A DNA stretch of 64,000 nucleotides from Burkholderia sp. OK233 (GCF_900230185.1 NZ_OCSR01000001.1:3224001-3288000); one strand, 5' to 3'; shown: positions 1 to 11,905, counted from the stretch's first letter. The notes: a model not told the origin generated them from the letters alone. Program-made: numbers and translations.

Positions 1-73
1 GCTACTAAGGCAGGGCTAAGCTTAAGGCGCGGTCGTGCTGCCGGTTTTGAGCGGCGCGAGCCCCCGCGCCAGC

Positions 74-214
74 TTAATTGTGGCGAAAGTGCAGTACGCG
101 GATCACCCATCCGGACAGGCGTGCGCGCCAGGTCGATTGCCGCACGTCATGCGGTGCGATGGCGTGGTTGCGGATTCCCGCTACGTCGATCAGGCAAAAG
201 GGGCTCATGGTCAT
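74..214 (-). CDS. Possible small protein, 46 aa (uncertain)
   Basis: A 46-codon frame starts at an ATG at 214, just after a purine-rich AGAGAG that could act as a weak ribosome binding site, and ends at TAA (74-76). The product begins MTMSPFCLID and has a Trp/Arg-rich second half. There are no recognisable domains. It lies downstream of panB on the same strand. I cannot assign a function, and a chance open frame in GC-rich DNA is a real alternative. No other gene is visible in the first 346 bases. Confidence 0.25.
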   Translation of the reverse strand: MTMSPFCLIDVAGIRNHAIAPHDVRQSTWRARLSGWVIRVLHFRHN

Positions 215-346
215 CTCTCTTCGGCTCGCGGCAGCGCCGCATTAACAAGTAGACGAAGATAGACGACCGGGTTTTCGAACAATATCGAACTGATCTCAAA
301 ACAGACGTGAATCTGCCCGAATAGTCCTATTCGTTCTTGGCGTTAT

Positions 347-1162
347 TCAGAACGTGTGCTCTGTTCCCGGGAACGAGCCGTCCTTCACGGCACGCACATA
401 CGCTTCCACGGCAGCCTGGATGTTCGGCTGCCCCTGCATGAAATCTTTCACAAAACGCGGCCGCTTGCCGGGGAAAATCCCCAGCATGTCGTGCAGCACC
501 AGCACCTGACCCGAGCAGTCCAGACCCGCGCCGATGCCGATCGTCGGAATCCGCAACTGCTTGGTGACTTCACTGCCGAGCAGCGTGGGAATCGCTTCTA
601 TCACGATCAGTTGGGCCCCTGCATTCTGCACGGCGAGCGCGTCGCGCAGCACCTGGCCCGCGCCGGCGTCGGTCTTGCCCTGCACCTTGAAGCCGCCAAA
701 CGCATGCACCGATTGCGGCGTCAGGCCGACGTGCGCGCACACCGGAATCGACCGTTCGACCAGAAAGCGCACCGTGTCCGCGAGCCACTCACCACCCTCG
801 AGTTTCACCATCTGCGCGCCGGCACGCATGAGTTCCACGGAGCTCCTGAAGGCGTCTTCGGGCGTGCCGTACGTGCCGAACGGCAGGTCGGCGACCACCA
901 GCGCCGAGGGCCGCGCCCGCGCGACGCTCGCCGTGTGATACGCGATGTCGGCAAGCGACACCGGCAGCGTAGTCGTCTGGCCTTGCAGTACATTGCCGAG
1001 CGAGTCGCCGATCAACAGCACGTCGACGCCCGAGCGATCCAGCAGCGCGGCGAAGCTCGCGTCGTAACAGGTCAGCATGGCGATCTTTTCACCAGCGTCG
1101 CGCATCGCCTGCAGTTTCGGCACGGTGATGGCGTTCCGGCTCGCTTCCTGCAAATAGGTCAT
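347..1162 (-). CDS. panB: 3-methyl-2-oxobutanoate hydroxymethyltransferase PanB
   Basis: The product (271 aa, normal family length) is ketopantoate hydroxymethyltransferase. It transfers a hydroxymethyl group from 5,10-methylene-THF to 2-oxoisovalerate, the first step of pantothenate/CoA synthesis in the cytoplasm. Family signatures visible are [10 protein letters not shown] near residue 29, the metal-binding GDSLGNV near 52, ADLPFGTY near 90, VKLEGG near 118, HVGLTPQ near 143 and [11 protein letters not shown] near 212. It is the last gene of the hda-to-panB run and starts 35 bp after the deoxynucleoside kinase gene. Pairing with folK makes sense because both depend on folate metabolism. Confidence 0.97.
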   Translation of the reverse strand: MTYLQEASRNAITVPKLQAMRDAGEKIAMLTCYDASFAALLDRSGVDVLLIGDSLGNVLQGQTTTLPVSLADIAYHTASVARARPSALVVADLPFGTYGTPEDAFRSSVELMRAGAQMVKLEGGEWLADTVRFLVERSIPVCAHVGLTPQSVHAFGGFKVQGKTDAGAGQVLRDALAVQNAGAQLIVIEAIPTLLGSEVTKQLRIPTIGIGAGLDCSGQVLVLHDMLGIFPGKRPRFVKDFMQGQPNIQAAVEAYVRAVKDGSFPGTEHTF

Positions 1163-1197
1163 GGGGAAATCCGTTGGAAAGAAGAGCGGCGCGCCGC

Positions 1198-1878
1198 TTA
1201 AAGCGACGTGCCTTTGACAAAGAATTCCTTGCGGCCGCGCATGGTTTCGATGCGTTCGGCGAGTAGCGCAAGGTCCGCGTCCGAGTCGAGCGGATTCAGG
1301 TGTTCGGCGTTGACCGTCAGCACGGGCGTGCGGTCGTAGTGATAGAAAAACTCGTTGTAGGCGTCGCAGAGCGCGTGCAGATACGCATCGGAAATCTGCA
1401 GTTCCATTGGCACTGCGCGTTTCTGGATGCGCGCGAACAGCACTTCAGGACTGGCTTGCAGGTAGACCACGAAATCCGGTGCCGGCGCGCTCACGTCGAT
1501 TCGCGCGGCGAGGGCGCGATAAAGCTGCCACTCGTCTTCCTGCAGTGTCAGACGCGCGAAGATGTCGTTCTTCTGCGTCATGAAATCGGCGATCAGCGGT
1601 GTGCCCGCCACGTGCGCGGTCACCACGTCCTGGGCCTGCTGCGCGCGCTGCAAGGCGAAGTGCAATTGCGTGGGCAGCGCATAACGCGTGGTGTCGCGAT
1701 AAAAACGTTCGAGAAACGGGTTGTCCTGCGGCCGCTCGAACAGTTCCTGCATCGACCAGCGCTGGGCGAGCCGCCGTGCGAGCGAGGTCTTGCCGACACC
1801 GATCGGCCCTTCAATCGCGAGATAGCCGAAGGGCGGTCGTAGTTGAGGGGCGGTGACAGTGAGTGGCGGCGAATTCAT
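1198..1878 (-). CDS. Deoxynucleoside kinase (deoxyadenosine/deoxyguanosine kinase family)
   Basis: The 226-aa product is a dNK/Dgk-type kinase that phosphorylates deoxynucleosides for salvage. The P-loop GPIGVGKTS lies at residues 24-32. [14 protein letters not shown] segment follows, and an LID-like [11 protein letters not shown] segment comes later. I chose the ATG at 1878 rather than the longer frame start at 1944, because it overlaps the folK stop as ATGA (translational coupling) and sits just before the conserved N-terminal strand. Substrate preference (dA, dG or both) cannot be read from sequence alone. Confidence 0.88.
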   Translation of the reverse strand: MNSPPLTVTAPQLRPPFGYLAIEGPIGVGKTSLARRLAQRWSMQELFERPQDNPFLERFYRDTTRYALPTQLHFALQRAQQAQDVVTAHVAGTPLIADFMTQKNDIFARLTLQEDEWQLYRALAARIDVSAPAPDFVVYLQASPEVLFARIQKRAVPMELQISDAYLHALCDAYNEFFYHYDRTPVLTVNAEHLNPLDSDADLALLAERIETMRGRKEFFVKGTSL

Positions 1879-2423
1879 TCGCAACGGCCCTTGTCCCTGG
1901 CAGGGGCGTCGGCGGTCAATGCATTGAGCATCGGACACTGGCACGGCCCCTTCACCTTTTCGATGCGTTGATCGCTCACGCCACCAAGCAGCACCTCGGC
2001 ACGGCCGTGTTGCGGGATGATCAGCGTTGGGTCGATCTCGACGAGCGGCACGAGTGCAAAGGCGCGTTCGATCAAGCGCGGATGCGGCACGATCAGATCG
2101 GCTTCGTCGATCGATTGATCGCCATATAGCAGGATGTCCAGATCGAGCGTGCGCGGGGCGTTGCGAAACGGCCGCTCGCGACCGAACTGGTGCTCGATCT
2201 TATGACACAGCGCGAGCAGATGCCGCACGGGGAGCGTCGTTTCGACCTTCACGACACAGTTGAAATAGTCGTCACCGCCCGCGTCGATCGGGGCAGTGCG
2301 ATACAGGCTCGACTTGGCGAGCACGGAGATGGTGTGCTGTTGTGCCAGGCACACCACCGCGTCTTTCAGGGTCTGGCGCGCGTCCCCGAGATTCGCGCCG
2401 AGGCCGAGATAGGCAACCGTCAT
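1875..2423 (-). CDS. folK: 2-amino-4-hydroxy-6-hydroxymethyldihydropteridine diphosphokinase FolK
   Basis: The product (182 aa) is HPPK, which pyrophosphorylates 6-hydroxymethyl-7,8-dihydropterin ahead of dihydropteroate synthase in folate synthesis. The N-terminal YLGLGANLGD (residues 5-14) is the family start. The signature RTLDLDILLYGD, with the two catalytic aspartates, lies near residue 95, followed by PHPRLIERAFALVPL. The gene starts 48 bp after pcnB and overlaps the kinase gene by 4 bp. The C-terminal tail of about 20 residues (CPMLNALTADAPARDKG) looks unconserved. Confidence 0.96.
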   Translation of the reverse strand: MTVAYLGLGANLGDARQTLKDAVVCLAQQHTISVLAKSSLYRTAPIDAGGDDYFNCVVKVETTLPVRHLLALCHKIEHQFGRERPFRNAPRTLDLDILLYGDQSIDEADLIVPHPRLIERAFALVPLVEIDPTLIIPQHGRAEVLLGGVSDQRIEKVKGPCQCPMLNALTADAPARDKGRCE

Positions 2424-2471
2424 GGCATAACTTCCTGCAACTGTCGTTCGACGGCAACAGCCAACGCCGAG

Positions 2472-4049
2472 TCAGTCTTCGTGCGGGCCGTCGTGGCCCG
2501 CGTCGCTGGCTGTGCGTTCGGCTTGCGTGCCGCCCTCCATTCCGTCGCCCGGTTTGCGGCTCCTGGCGCCACTGCTGCGCCGCCGTCGTTTTCTGGGGCT
2601 TCGGTCCTTCCCGCCTTGCGTGAGCAATGTCTCCCGCGCAGCGACGTCTCCTTCGATGAACTCCGTCCACCACCCACCGACCGACTCATCGAGTTCGCCC
2701 GATTCGCAGCGCAACAGGAGGAAATCATACCCCGCTCTAAATCTTTGGTGTTCCAGCAGCTTTAGCGCGCTTCTTCCCGAGCGTTTCTCGAGGCGCAGTT
2801 GCAGCCCCCAGATCTCGCGCATATCCGACGAAAAGCGCTTGTGGATCGCGAGTTTCTCGGTTTGCATGTCGAGGACTTCGTCCATCGCGCGATGCAGGGC
2901 CGGCACCGGATATTCGCCGTTCGCTTCAAATTGTTGCCAGCGCGTCTGCACGTCGTGCCACAGCAGCGTGGCGAACAGGAAGCCCGGCGAAACGGGCTTG
3001 CCGGCACGCACGCGGGCATCCGTATTGGTCAGCGCGAGTGTGATGAATTTTTCGCCGATCGGTTGCTCCAGCACCACGTCGAGCAGCGGCAGCAAACCGT
3101 GATGCAGGCCTTCCTGGCGCAGACGCTTCAAACAGGCGAGCGCGTGGCCCGACAGCATCAGCTTGAGCATCTCGTCGAACAGACGCGCGGCCGGCACGTT
3201 GTTGATCAGATCGGCCATTTTGGCGATCGGCGCACGGGTCGTGTCTTCGATCTCGAACTCGAGCTTGGCGGCAAAACGCACCACACGCAGCATGCGCACC
3301 GGGTCCTCGCGATAGCGCGTGGCCGGGTCGCCGATCATGCGCAGCAGACGCGCGCGCATGTCGGCCATGCCGTTGTGATAGTCCAGCACGGTTTGCGTAG
3401 CCGGATCGTAGTACATCGCGTTGATCGTGAAGTCGCGGCGCGTGGCGTCTTCGTGCTGTTCGCCCCAGACGTTGTCGCGCAGCACGCGGCCGCTGGCGTC
3501 CACCGCGTGCGTGCGGCGGTCGAGCTCGTCTCGCTTCAGGCGGCGCGGCGGCGCCGCGTCGGCTGCAGGCGGATCGACTAGCGCCCGGAACGTCGAGGTT
3601 TCGATGATTTCCTGGCCGAACTGCACATGCACGATCTGGAACCGGCGGCCGATGATGCGCGCGCGGCGGAACAGCTTCTGCACCTGTTCGGGCGTGGCGT
3701 CGGTCGCGACGTCGAAATCTTTCGGCTTGATGCCGAGCAGCAGATCGCGCACCGCACCGCCCACGATAAACGCGCGATGCCCCGCTTCCTGCAGACCCTC
3801 GGTGACGCGAATCGCGTTCCTCGAGATCAGCGTCTGATCGATGCCATGCACGTCGTGCGGGATGATGACCGGTACGTCGGGGTCCCGCACGGTTTTGACG
3901 GCAGGGCGCGCCGGTTTGCGGCGCGCTTTGGTGGCGCTGGACGCGTTGCGTGCCGGTGCCTCGCCGGCTTCGTCTGCTTCGGCGGGCGGGGTGTCGTCAG
4001 CGGGTGCCGAGTCCTGGCCGAATAGCTTGCGGATAAGTTTTTTGATCAC
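2472..4049 (-). CDS. pcnB: Poly(A) polymerase I PcnB
   Basis: The product (525 aa) is a class II nucleotidyltransferase that adds 3' poly(A) tails to RNA and so promotes decay. Residues 1-60 are a low-complexity basic N-terminus. The GGAVRDLLLG motif (near 97) and DFDVATDATPEQ (near 111), holding the catalytic aspartates, define the polymerase head. An RNA-binding neck with RYREDPVRMLRVVRFA follows near 245. The basic, Arg/Ser-rich C-terminus (SPRKRRRRSSGAR) is typical of PcnB and absent from CCA-adding enzymes, which also argues against cca. Its ATG overlaps the TGA of the HAD gene. Confidence 0.95.
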   Translation of the reverse strand: MIKKLIRKLFGQDSAPADDTPPAEADEAGEAPARNASSATKARRKPARPAVKTVRDPDVPVIIPHDVHGIDQTLISRNAIRVTEGLQEAGHRAFIVGGAVRDLLLGIKPKDFDVATDATPEQVQKLFRRARIIGRRFQIVHVQFGQEIIETSTFRALVDPPAADAAPPRRLKRDELDRRTHAVDASGRVLRDNVWGEQHEDATRRDFTINAMYYDPATQTVLDYHNGMADMRARLLRMIGDPATRYREDPVRMLRVVRFAAKLEFEIEDTTRAPIAKMADLINNVPAARLFDEMLKLMLSGHALACLKRLRQEGLHHGLLPLLDVVLEQPIGEKFITLALTNTDARVRAGKPVSPGFLFATLLWHDVQTRWQQFEANGEYPVPALHRAMDEVLDMQTEKLAIHKRFSSDMREIWGLQLRLEKRSGRSALKLLEHQRFRAGYDFLLLRCESGELDESVGGWWTEFIEGDVAARETLLTQGGKDRSPRKRRRRSSGARSRKPGDGMEGGTQAERTASDAGHDGPHED

Positions 4050-4732
4050 GAGGGTTGAAAGAGTTCGAGGATGCGCCAGCCTTTGGCCTGCGCATGGGCG
4101 CGCAATGTGTCGTCGGGATTGGTCGCGATCGGATCGGTGACCTTTTCGAGCAGGGGGATGTCGTTGTGCGAATCGCTATAGAAATAGCTGTGCTCGAAGT
4201 CGCTCCAGGTCTTGCCGAGCGAGGCCAGCCACGCTTCGGTACGGACGATCTTGCCTTCCTTGTAGCTCGGCGTGCCGGTGGGGCGGCCGGTGTAGGGCGA
4301 ATGCGGCTGGCCGTCGACGGTTTCCGCTTCGCAGGCAATCAGCGCGTCGACGCCGAACGCCTGAGCGATCGGACGGGTGATGAATTCGTTGGTCGCGGTG
4401 ACCACGCAGCAGAGGTCGCCTGCTTCACGGTGCTCCCTGACCAGCTCCAGTGCGACCGGAAAGATCGCCGGCTTGATCACTTCGTGCATGTACTGCGCAT
4501 GAAGATCGGCAAGCTGTGCGCGCGTGTACTTCGCGAGCGGTGTGAGCATGGCGATCAGATAGGCGTGAATGTCGAGCTTGCCGGCCTTGTAGTCGGCGAA
4601 AAAGCGGTCGTTTTCACGAGCGAAGTTTTCAGCGTCGACCATGCCTTGTTTCACCATGAAGCGGCCCCATTCGTGGTCGCTGTCGGTGGGGATGAGCGTA
4701 TGGTCGAGGTCGAAGAGTGCGAGGTTAGCCAT
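4046..4732 (-). CDS. HAD-IB family phosphatase (SerB-like)
   Basis: The 228-aa product is a haloacid dehalogenase-type phosphatase of subfamily IB. FDLDHTL at residues 7-13 supplies the nucleophile D8 and the acid/base D10. A CVVTATNEF segment near residue 114 is motif II, and YSDSHNDIPLL near 189 is the metal-binding motif IV. The natural substrate is not evident; relatives include phosphoserine and histidinol phosphatases. The gene overlaps hda by 8 bp and pcnB by 4 bp, so it is co-translated in the same operon. Confidence 0.87.
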   Translation of the reverse strand: MANLALFDLDHTLIPTDSDHEWGRFMVKQGMVDAENFARENDRFFADYKAGKLDIHAYLIAMLTPLAKYTRAQLADLHAQYMHEVIKPAIFPVALELVREHREAGDLCCVVTATNEFITRPIAQAFGVDALIACEAETVDGQPHSPYTGRPTGTPSYKEGKIVRTEAWLASLGKTWSDFEHSYFYSDSHNDIPLLEKVTDPIATNPDDTLRAHAQAKGWRILELFQPS

Positions 4733-5498
4733 GGGGGCCTATTTTACTTGAAGCGGCGGCGGGGGACGCGGATGAGGCGGATGAAGGGGGCGCCGTTCGC
4801 CGATCGTCGGCGTCGGGCGAGGCCAGCATGGTGCGCAGGAGCGGCAGCGTAACCGCGCGTTTCTGTTCGAGCGAGAAGCGGTCGAGCGCGTCGAGCAACG
4901 CCATCAGACTCGGCATATCACGGCGAAAATGCGTGAGCAGGTAGGCGGGCACGTCGTCGGCGAGCATGATGCCGCGCTCACGGGCCGCGTGTTTCAGCAC
5001 CGCGGCTTTGCCTTCGTCCGGCAGCGGCGCGAGATGAAACACGAGGCCCCAGCCGAGACGTGTGCGTAGATCTTCGCGCACCGTCATGCCGATCGGCGCC
5101 GCATTGCCCGCGGCGACGAGCGCGCTGGTGGGATGCGCGCGCACTTCGTTGAACAGGTTGAACACGGCAATCTGCTGCGCCGCGGACAGGCCGTCGCAAT
5201 CGTCGATCGCATACAGCGCGACGCGCGGGTCGAACGTGAAAGCGGCGAGGCTGCTCTGTGGACCGGCAAAACGTGCATGACCCGGCGGCGCTTCGTGGAC
5301 CAGCGCCTGAAGCAGATGTGTGCGGCCGCTGCCGGCTTCGCCCCAGACGTAGAAGGTGCGGTCGGCCACTGGCCCGGCGGCGAGCGCGTTGTCGAGCTCG
5401 CGCAGCCGCGTGACCAGCTCGGCGTTGGCGCCGGCGAAGAAATTGTCGAATGTCGATGGCGGCGGGGTGCCGAGATCGAGCGTCAGTTGACGAAGCAC
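4725..5498 (-). CDS. hda: DnaA regulatory inactivator Hda
   Basis: The 257-aa AAA+ protein is homologous to DnaA domain III and stimulates DnaA-ATP hydrolysis when bound to the sliding clamp. Residues 3-9 (RQLTLDL) fit the clamp-binding motif of Hda. A Walker A-like GEAGSGRTH near residue 52 has Arg in place of the usual Lys, as in known Hda proteins, and YAIDDCD near 96 is Walker B. The start is GTG at 5496-5498. It is longer than E. coli Hda because of a Ser/Ala-rich tail after residue 230. It is the first gene of the operon. Confidence 0.92.
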   Translation of the reverse strand: MLRQLTLDLGTPPPSTFDNFFAGANAELVTRLRELDNALAAGPVADRTFYVWGEAGSGRTHLLQALVHEAPPGHARFAGPQSSLAAFTFDPRVALYAIDDCDGLSAAQQIAVFNLFNEVRAHPTSALVAAGNAAPIGMTVREDLRTRLGWGLVFHLAPLPDEGKAAVLKHAARERGIMLADDVPAYLLTHFRRDMPSLMALLDALDRFSLEQKRAVTLPLLRTMLASPDADDRRTAPPSSASSASPAAASSKIGPHG

Positions 5499-5591
5499 AG
5501 TAGGTTAATGCCGAAAATGAGGCTTAGGCCGCAAATGGCCCGGATCGCGGGCCCTAAAACGTCCATAAATAGTCAATGAGCAGTCAGTGAC

Positions 5592-6668
5592 TCAGTTGTT
5601 GTAAAGCGTGCTCGTCAGATAGCTTTGACGCAACTCGCGCATGGCTACCGACAGAATGGCGCTGACCGGCAACGCCAGCAATACGCCGAAAAAGCCGAAT
5701 AGTTGGCCGAACGCGAGCAACGCGAAGATTACCGCGAGCGGGTGCAGGCCGATCCGTTCGCCGACGAGGCGCGGCGTGAGATAAAAGCTCTCCACGATCT
5801 GGCCGACGCCGTAAATCAGCGCGACCGCGCCGAAGCCGTACCAGTCGCCGAACTGTAGCAGCGCCGCGAGCAGCGCCAGCGCGAGACCGGTTGCAAAACC
5901 AATGTAGGGGATGAACACAGCCAGGCCCGTGAAAATACCCACCGGCAGCGCGATCTCGAAGCCGGCGATGGTCAGCGCAATCGCATAATAGACCGCGAGC
6001 ACGCCCATCACGAGCAACTGGCCGCGCAGGTATTGCGACAGCATCTGATCCATGTCGCGCGCGAGTTGCAGCGTCTTGTCGAGCCAGCGGCGCGGCACCA
6101 CGATCTGCATGCGAGCGAGCATGCGGTTCCAGTCGTACAGCAGATAAAACAGCACGAGCGGCACCATCACGAGGTTGCCGACCACCGTCATCATCACGTT
6201 GCCGCTGGTGCGAACGGAGGTCCATACATACAGCGCGACCTGCTGCGCGCTGCCTTCGAGCTGGCCCATCACGAGATCGCGGATGCTGGCGAAATCGAGC
6301 GAGTCGGCGAGGCCCAGCAGCGCAAGCTTGGGTTGCAGCCAGGCGCTCACGTGGGCGAACAGCACGGGCACCTGCTGTTTCAACTGCGGACCTTCTTTCT
6401 GGATGACGGCCAGCACCAGCAGTACGAGCAGCGTCATGAGCAACGAGAACAGCAGCATCATCAGCAAGGCGGCGAGTCCGCGCGGCACGCGCCGGCGCAC
6501 CATCCACGCGACTCCCGGTTGCAGAATGTACGCGAGAATGGCGCCCAGCAGGAACGGCGTGAGGACCGGGCTCAGTAGCCAGAGCAGAATGCCGACGACT
6601 AGCGCGATCGCCAGCCAGATGAAGGCGCGGCGCTGCACAGGCGTCAGGATCGAGGAGTTCTGTTGCAA
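5592..6668 (-). CDS. AI-2E family transporter (PerM-like)
   Basis: A 358-aa polytopic inner-membrane protein of the AI-2E exporter/PerM superfamily. It has paired hydrophobic helices at the N-terminus (FIWLAIALVVGILLWLL), a soluble stretch around residues 85-150, then five or more C-terminal helices including the family pattern IPYIGFATGLALALL. I chose the TTG at 6666-6668, preceded by AGGGAAAC, because the residues before it in the longer frame are promoter DNA shared with purM. The substrate is unknown; the family name does not prove AI-2 export. Confidence 0.88.
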   Translation of the reverse strand: MQQNSSILTPVQRRAFIWLAIALVVGILLWLLSPVLTPFLLGAILAYILQPGVAWMVRRRVPRGLAALLMMLLFSLLMTLLVLLVLAVIQKEGPQLKQQVPVLFAHVSAWLQPKLALLGLADSLDFASIRDLVMGQLEGSAQQVALYVWTSVRTSGNVMMTVVGNLVMVPLVLFYLLYDWNRMLARMQIVVPRRWLDKTLQLARDMDQMLSQYLRGQLLVMGVLAVYYAIALTIAGFEIALPVGIFTGLAVFIPYIGFATGLALALLAALLQFGDWYGFGAVALIYGVGQIVESFYLTPRLVGERIGLHPLAVIFALLAFGQLFGFFGVLLALPVSAILSVAMRELRQSYLTSTLYNN

Positions 6669-6740
6669 AGTTGTTTCCCTAGTGTCGTCGTGACCGGAGG
6701 ATTCAGGATGATTCAAATTCCAGCCAGCCGGCCGGCATCG

Positions 6741-6759
6741 GGTAAAATCGCATTTTACC
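6741..6759. promoter_or_regulatory. Symmetric divergent promoter core between purM and the AI-2E gene
   Basis: A perfect inverted repeat GGTAAAAT-CGC-ATTTTACC places a TAAAAT hexamer on each strand. TAAAAT resembles the extended -10 elements common in this genome. Read rightward it would start purM transcription about 25 bp before the ATG; read leftward it would serve the permease gene. It may instead be an operator; the two readings cannot be separated by eye. Confidence 0.5.
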
Positions 6760-6778
6760 GACCTTCGAGCTCTTCCCC

Positions 6779-7846
6779 ATGAATCAACCGAAATCCGCCC
6801 AGCATTCAACTGATTCGGCCCAAGGTTTGTCGTATCGCGACGCCGGCGTGGACATCGACGCGGGCGACGCCCTTGTCGACGCGATCAAGCCCTTTGCCAA
6901 AAAGACGATGCGCGACGGCGTACTGGGTGGCATCGGCGGGTTTGGCGCGCTGTTTGAAGTGCCGAAGAAATACAAGGAACCGGTGCTGGTTTCGGGCACC
7001 GACGGTGTCGGCACCAAGCTGCGCCTCGCGTTCCAACTGAACAAACATGACACCGTCGGCCAGGATCTGGTGGCGATGAGCGTGAACGACATCCTGGTTC
7101 AGGGCGCAGAACCGCTGTTCTTCCTCGATTATTTCGCTTGCGGCAAGCTGGACGTCGGTACCGCGGCGACGGTCGTAAAGGGTATCGCGCATGGCTGCGA
7201 ACTGTCGGGTTGCGCGCTGATCGGCGGCGAGACGGCTGAAATGCCGGGCATGTATCCGGACGGTGAATACGATCTGGCCGGTTTTGCGGTCGGCGCGGTG
7301 GAAAAGAGCAAGATTATCGACGGCAGCACGATCGCCCCGGGCGATGTGGTGCTGGGTTTGGCTTCCAGCGGTATCCATTCGAATGGTTTTTCGCTGGTGC
7401 GCAAGATCATCGAGCGCGCGCAGCCGGATCTGAATGCGGATTTCGATGGCCGCTCGCTGGCCGATGCGCTGATGGCGCCTACGCATATTTATGTGAAGCC
7501 TTTGCTGGCCTTGATGCAGCAGATCGCTGTGAAAGGTATGGCGCATATCACTGGCGGCGGCCTGGTCGAGAACATTCCGCGCGTTTTGCGCGAAGGTCTG
7601 ACCGCTGAGCTGGATCACCGTGGCTGGCCGATGCCGCCACTGTTCTCGTGGCTGCAGAAGCACGGCGGCGTGGCGGATGCGGAAATGCACCGCGTGTTCA
7701 ACTGCGGGATCGGCATGGCGGTGGTGGTTTCCGCCGCGGATGCCGACACTGCGATCGCGTCTTTGTCGGCGGCTGGCGAGCAGGTCTGGAAAATCGGCGT
7801 GATTCGCGAAAGCGCCGCCGGTGAAGCTCAGACGGTAGTCATCTGA
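6779..7846 (+). CDS. purM: Phosphoribosylformylglycinamidine cyclo-ligase PurM
   Basis: The 355-aa AIR synthetase closes FGAM to 5-aminoimidazole ribotide with ATP, in de novo purine synthesis. Visible signatures are the N-terminal [13 protein letters not shown] (near 19), GTDGVGTKL (near 74), [19 protein letters not shown] (near 101) and [11 protein letters not shown] (near 147). HITGGGL near 257 and NCGIGM near 309 mark the C-terminal half. It is monocistronic, divergent from the permease gene and convergent with miaA. Confidence 0.98.
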   Translation: MNQPKSAQHSTDSAQGLSYRDAGVDIDAGDALVDAIKPFAKKTMRDGVLGGIGGFGALFEVPKKYKEPVLVSGTDGVGTKLRLAFQLNKHDTVGQDLVAMSVNDILVQGAEPLFFLDYFACGKLDVGTAATVVKGIAHGCELSGCALIGGETAEMPGMYPDGEYDLAGFAVGAVEKSKIIDGSTIAPGDVVLGLASSGIHSNGFSLVRKIIERAQPDLNADFDGRSLADALMAPTHIYVKPLLALMQQIAVKGMAHITGGGLVENIPRVLREGLTAELDHRGWPMPPLFSWLQKHGGVADAEMHRVFNCGIGMAVVVSAADADTAIASLSAAGEQVWKIGVIRESAAGEAQTVVI

Positions 7847-7875
7847 TCAGCCCCAGCTTGACCCAAGGCTGGTTT

Positions 7876-7910
7876 GCTTGCGCGGCGTACAGAAAGAACG
7901 CGCCGCGCGG
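7876..7910. terminator. Possible bidirectional terminator hairpin between purM and miaA
   Basis: GCGCGGCG (7880-7887) and CGCCGCGC (7901-7908) form an 8-bp GC stem in the gap between the convergent purM and miaA genes. There is no clear U-tract on either side, so intrinsic termination would be weak. Confidence 0.35.
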
Positions 7911-7918
7911 GCAAAACC

Positions 7919-8875
7919 TCAAATTAACGCTTCAATCAAGCTCACGACCTGCCCGGTAGCATTGGGGTCGCAGCAATCAACAACAACCCGCTCTGTCATG
8001 CTGCGCAGCCATGTGAGCTGCCGCTTGCACAATTGCCGGGTAGCAAAGACCCCCTTATCCCGCATGGTCGAGTAATCGACCGCCCCGTCGAGATATTCCC
8101 AGACCTGCCGATATCCCACGCAGCGCATGGACGGCATCTCGGGCAACAGATCTCCGCGTTCGCGCAATTTCACCACTTCGTCGATAAAGCCGTCGGCCAG
8201 CATGGCGTCGAAGCGCTTTTCGATGCGCGCATGCAGCACGCTCCGATCGGAAGGCTCAAGCGCAATGGGCACAAAGCGCCACGCCAAAGCGGCGTCATCC
8301 GTTCTAGCGGGCGCGGCTAGCAAAGCGGACATCGCTTGCCCCGTCAGCATGAAAACTTCGAGCGCGCGTTGAATTCGCTGCGAGTCGTTCGGCGCCAGAC
8401 GCGCGGCCGTAACGGGATCGACAGCGGCAAGCCGCGCATGCATTGCCGGCCAGCCGTCGCGTGCGGCATCGGCATCGAGCGTCGCACGCACATCGGCATC
8501 GGCGGCTGGCAGATCGTTCAGGCCCTGAGTGAGCGCCTTGTAATACAGCATCGTCCCGCCGACCAATAACGGTAGCCGCCCGCGCGCGCTGATCTCGCCG
8601 ATCAGGCGCAACGCGTCGCTGCGAAATTCCGCCGCCGAATACGCGTCCGCCGGATCGACGATGTCGATCAGATGATGCGGCGCCACCGCGCGTTCTTCCG
8701 CCGTCGGCTTGGCGGTGCCGATATCCATCTCGCGATAGACCAGCGCCGAATCGACACTGATGATTTCCACCGGCCGTCGTGTGGCCAGCGCCAGCGCGGC
8801 GGCGGTCTTGCCGGATGCGGTCGGGCCGAGCAGGCAAGGGACCGGCGTGGGTGTGCGTGAAGTGCTTGAGGTCAT
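7919..8875 (-). CDS. miaA: tRNA dimethylallyltransferase MiaA
   Basis: The 318-aa enzyme transfers a dimethylallyl group to N6 of A37 in tRNAs reading UNN codons. The P-loop GPTASGKT lies at residues 17-24, [17 protein letters not shown] near 41-57 and [12 protein letters not shown] near 101. [13 protein letters not shown] is near 250, and [14 protein letters not shown] is near 278. I start it at the ATG at 8875 because the longer frame overlaps the mutL stop and adds nonconserved residues. It follows mutL by 43 bp, the classical mutL-miaA order. Confidence 0.96.
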   Translation of the reverse strand: MTSSTSRTPTPVPCLLGPTASGKTAAALALATRRPVEIISVDSALVYREMDIGTAKPTAEERAVAPHHLIDIVDPADAYSAAEFRSDALRLIGEISARGRLPLLVGGTMLYYKALTQGLNDLPAADADVRATLDADAARDGWPAMHARLAAVDPVTAARLAPNDSQRIQRALEVFMLTGQAMSALLAAPARTDDAALAWRFVPIALEPSDRSVLHARIEKRFDAMLADGFIDEVVKLRERGDLLPEMPSMRCVGYRQVWEYLDGAVDYSTMRDKGVFATRQLCKRQLTWLRSMTERVVVDCCDPNATGQVVSLIEALI

Positions 8876-8918
8876 GGGCAAGACGGCGCGCGCCAAATCA
8901 ACGTAATCAGGCGCACCG

Positions 8919-10958
<2,040 letters not shown>

Positions 10959-11230
10959 GGCGAAATTATAGCGATTCGGCGCGAACAGGCTGGATGCGGG
11001 CCGAAGGTAGGAATCGCCGCGGTTTTGCGGCCGGTGATCGCAGAACTGCCGAATCGCCGCACGGCGTCGAAATTGTCCGCACACGGCAGATTTTTAATCG
11101 CAGCCGGGCACTTTCGGTATCATGACGCGGTCAATTTCCAGCGGCGAGCACGCACTCGCTGCTCACCACCCGCAAGGCTGCTGACGCGGCCGCGCCCGCC
11201 ACGCTCACTTCGCTTAATAAAGGACGCTTT

Positions 11231-11905
11231 TTGGACACGCTGCTACAGTTCGCCAACCTTGTCTTGCACATCGACAAGTTTCTGGGAGTCTTTATTCACG
11301 AGTACGGCGCCTGGGTCTACGCGGTGCTGTTTCTGATCGTGTTCTGCGAAACCGGGCTGGTCGTCCTGCCGTTTCTGCCGGGCGATTCGCTGCTGTTCAT
11401 CGGCGGCGCTTTTTGCGCGACCGGTGAAATGAATCTCGGTTTGCTGATCGTGCTGTTGCTCGTCGCAGCGATCACCGGCAACACGGTTAACTACATGGTC
11501 GGGCGGTCCATCGGGCCTCGGGTGTTCAATTCGCACATCCCTTTCCTTGAGCGCTTCCTCGACCGCACCGCGCTGCAGAAGACTCATAACTTCTACGAAA
11601 AGCATGGCGGCAAGACCATCGTGCTGGCGCGTTTCATTCCCGTGGTGCGGACATTTGCGCCGTTCGTCGCGGGCGCGTCGGAGATGACGGTTAGCCGGTT
11701 CCAGCTTTTCAATGTCCTGGGCGCGCTGCTCTGGGTGTTGCTGCTGGTGTTCCTCGGTTACTTCTTCGGCAACATTCCGTTCATCCGGCAGTATTTGAAC
11801 CTGATCGTGCTGGTGGGTATCGGCGCGGCCGTGGTGCCGGTTGTGCTCGGCGCGCTGTGGAAAGTGACGCGCAAGAACGCCGCAGGCAAGCCGGATAGCC
11901 GCTGA
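11231..11905 (+). CDS. DedA family membrane protein
   Basis: A 224-aa inner-membrane protein of the DedA/SNARE-associated family, implicated in undecaprenyl-phosphate or phospholipid flipping and in envelope proton homeostasis. It shows an N-terminal helix with FCETGLVVLPFLPGDSLLF, an amphipathic region, and the diagnostic RFIPVVRTFAPFVAGASEM near residue 137. A C-terminal helix pair follows. Translation probably begins at TTG 11231, preceded by AAAGGAC. It runs convergent to the mscS-type gene. Confidence 0.9.
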   Translation: MDTLLQFANLVLHIDKFLGVFIHEYGAWVYAVLFLIVFCETGLVVLPFLPGDSLLFIGGAFCATGEMNLGLLIVLLLVAAITGNTVNYMVGRSIGPRVFNSHIPFLERFLDRTALQKTHNFYEKHGGKTIVLARFIPVVRTFAPFVAGASEMTVSRFQLFNVLGALLWVLLLVFLGYFFGNIPFIRQYLNLIVLVGIGAAVVPVVLGALWKVTRKNAAGKPDSR

